A stretch of DNA of 64,000 nucleotides from Actinernus sp. WN-2022. Taxonomy: Eukaryota; Cnidaria; Anthozoa; Actiniaria; Actinernidae. The DNA lies in assembly GCA_030867875.1 (NCBI GenBank), contig JAOWCC010000809.1, positions 434,001 through 498,000 on the forward strand, in the 5' to 3' direction. The position numbers were made by a program, and so were the translations under genes. The notes under the pieces were generated by a model. It ran no database searches and was not told the origin of the DNA. It was given only the letters and a program-made list of their open reading frames with translations. Positions 62,845-64,000 of this stretch are shown piece by piece; within the stretch, counting starts at the first letter, position 1; every line of letters begins with the position of its first letter.

Positions 62845-64000
62845 ATGCAAGAATCAGAGGAACACTCGGATAGCGAGTTTTACTATCCCGACGAAGACAA
62901 CAACAGCAAAAACATGGCTGCCGGAGACGAAATTCACGAACAGTCAAACAGCCAAGAGGAAATTGATAATTTTGTCAGTGACCAAAAAAGTGCCAACACC
63001 TCCAAGAAAACGAAAAGTGACCTCAACACCTTTCGTCGCTACTTACAGTCAATCGGAAAGTCAAATGTTAACGTAGTCATAGAGAGCTTACCTTCGAGCG
63101 AGCTCGACCATTTGTTGTCAAAAATTTTCATAAACGCTCGCAAAGTGAACGGCGAGGATTATGAACCGGATACTCTGTCTGGCCTCCAACGAAGTATTCA
63201 GCGACACCTTACTGAGCTGAAGTCCACAGTTAATATCCTTAAAGATGCTGAGTTCAACAAGTCCCGTAAAGTCCTCACAGCCAAACGTAAACAACTGGTA
63301 ACACTCGGCAAGGGAAACAAGCCACAGGCAGCGAAATCATTGACTGACGATGAAGAAAGTATGCTGTTTCAGTCGGGACAGTTCGGGGAAGACAATCCTG
63401 AGGCCCTTCAGAGAGCAGTGTGGTGGTTCTTGGCAATGCAATTCGGCTTTCGTGCGAGAGATGAAAGCCGAAAAATGAAATGGGGCGATGTAAGCTTGCA
63501 ACAAGATCCCACAGATGGCCGTGAAATGCTCGTATGGCTGTCAGAGCGGGGCACGAAGACAAGAAAAGGACAGGAAAAAGGCCACCAGCGACAGTTCCAA
63601 CCCAAGATATATGCAAGTGGTACAGAGAAATGCCCCATAAAGTACTACAAGATCTTTCGTAATCACCGTCCAGCCGAGATGAACCATCCCGAGGCACCGT
63701 TTTTCCTTGCTGTAAATTATACACGGGCTCACAAAAATAGCATTTGGTACAAGAAAGCCCCGCTCGGAAAGAATGAAATCGGTAAATTTCTCACCAAAGC
63801 AGCCACAAAAGCCGGTATCCAGCGTCCTGGAAGAAAGATAACAAACCATTCAGTCAGAAAAACCTGTATTTCCCGACTGCTTGACGCTAATATTCCTGAA
63901 ATTTACGTCGCGCAGCTAAGTGGGCACAAGAAATTGGAAAGCCTCCAATCGTACAAAACCGCCAGCCTCCAGCATCAGCGACAAATGTCTCTCATTCTCA
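62845..64000 (+). CDS. Crypton-type tyrosine recombinase, open to window edge
   Basis: The ATG at 62845 opens a frame with no stop to the end of the window (385 codons), so the gene is partial here. An acidic, low-complexity start (MQESEEHSDSEFYYPDEDNN) precedes a SAM-like N-terminal core-binding part (SDLNTFRRYLQSIGKSNVNV, LSKIFINARKVNGEDYEPDT, LSGLQRSIQRHL). The catalytic domain has all tyrosine-recombinase residues: Arg in FGFRARDESRKMKWGDV, Lys in SERGTKTRKG, His/Arg in NHSVRKTCISRLLD, His in LSGHKKLESL and the likely nucleophile Tyr in QSYKTAS. This is the DUF3504-related group that includes Crypton transposases and the vertebrate KCTD1/ZMYM-type derivatives. With no lesion in 1156 bases it may be an active element or a domesticated gene. 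Confidence 0.9.
   Translation, partial: MQESEEHSDSEFYYPDEDNNSKNMAAGDEIHEQSNSQEEIDNFVSDQKSANTSKKTKSDLNTFRRYLQSIGKSNVNVVIESLPSSELDHLLSKIFINARKVNGEDYEPDTLSGLQRSIQRHLTELKSTVNILKDAEFNKSRKVLTAKRKQLVTLGKGNKPQAAKSLTDDEESMLFQSGQFGEDNPEALQRAVWWFLAMQFGFRARDESRKMKWGDVSLQQDPTDGREMLVWLSERGTKTRKGQEKGHQRQFQPKIYASGTEKCPIKYYKIFRNHRPAEMNHPEAPFFLAVNYTRAHKNSIWYKKAPLGKNEIGKFLTKAATKAGIQRPGRKITNHSVRKTCISRLLDANIPEIYVAQLSGHKKLESLQSYKTASLQHQRQMSLIL

Overview
This is eukaryotic, almost certainly metazoan, DNA. It has split coding regions with GT/AG splice sites, low overall GC, CR1-like LINEs, a Helentron, DIRS-like, Gypsy-like, Merlin, Tigger, Mutator-like and Crypton elements, and many foldback repeats. The mix of families (DUF7869-type genes, PF20700 Mutator-like transposase, Helentron with OTU and endonuclease domains, 2A-like motifs in transposons) and the frequent TACATGTA words suggest a cnidarian, perhaps a stony coral. 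That is inference; another invertebrate is not excluded. No rRNA, CRISPR, operon or clear housekeeping gene is visible. Nearly everything recognisable is transposon-derived, and most of it is broken.

Left third (1-22 kb): a truncated Merlin transposase (1.35-1.92 kb); a decayed DIRS-like retroelement (3.7-5.7 kb); three exons of a DUF7869-type gene (6.24-9.17 kb) whose intron received a LINE tail; a Gypsy-like LTR, primer site and frameshifted gag (9.8-10.8 kb); a coding exon with 60-bp in-frame repeats, a premature stop and a frameshift (12.28-13.02 kb); a tRNA-like SINE; and a nested foldback element (18.95-21.49 kb).

Middle (22-35 kb): a region of about 10.2 kb bounded by inverted copies of a CACTA-like end and by subterminal arrays of GTGTAAA words. 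Inside it are a 15-unit minisatellite, an element with TIRs of about 100 bp, several short foldbacks and a few small exon-like segments.

Centre (35-50 kb): a CR1-like LINE with a decayed 2A-like motif is split within its reverse transcriptase by a Helentron of about 12.1 kb. The Helentron reading frame (37,855-45,860) encodes in order a hydrophobic and basic N-terminus, a 2A-like DIELNPGP motif, an OTU protease-like domain, a lysine-rich 19-residue repeat array, HUH/Y2 Rep, PIF1-type helicase and an endonuclease/exonuclease-phosphatase domain. Only one frameshift and one stop codon interrupt it. The LINE resumes at 49,350 with its YADD motif.

Right part (50-64 kb): two phase-compatible exons of an unnamed gene with a tryptophan-rich C-terminal module, followed by a diverged second copy of the module's end; minisatellites; a tandem array of six 242-bp units that seems to derive from an alpha-kinase-like exon; a complete but frameshifted Tigger/pogo element with TIRs and TA target duplication (55,940-58,722); a decayed PF20700 Mutator-like transposase (60.7-62.3 kb); and an open Crypton-type tyrosine recombinase frame (62,845 to the window edge) that keeps all its catalytic residues. 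The Crypton frame and the Helentron are the best preserved coding sequences in the window.
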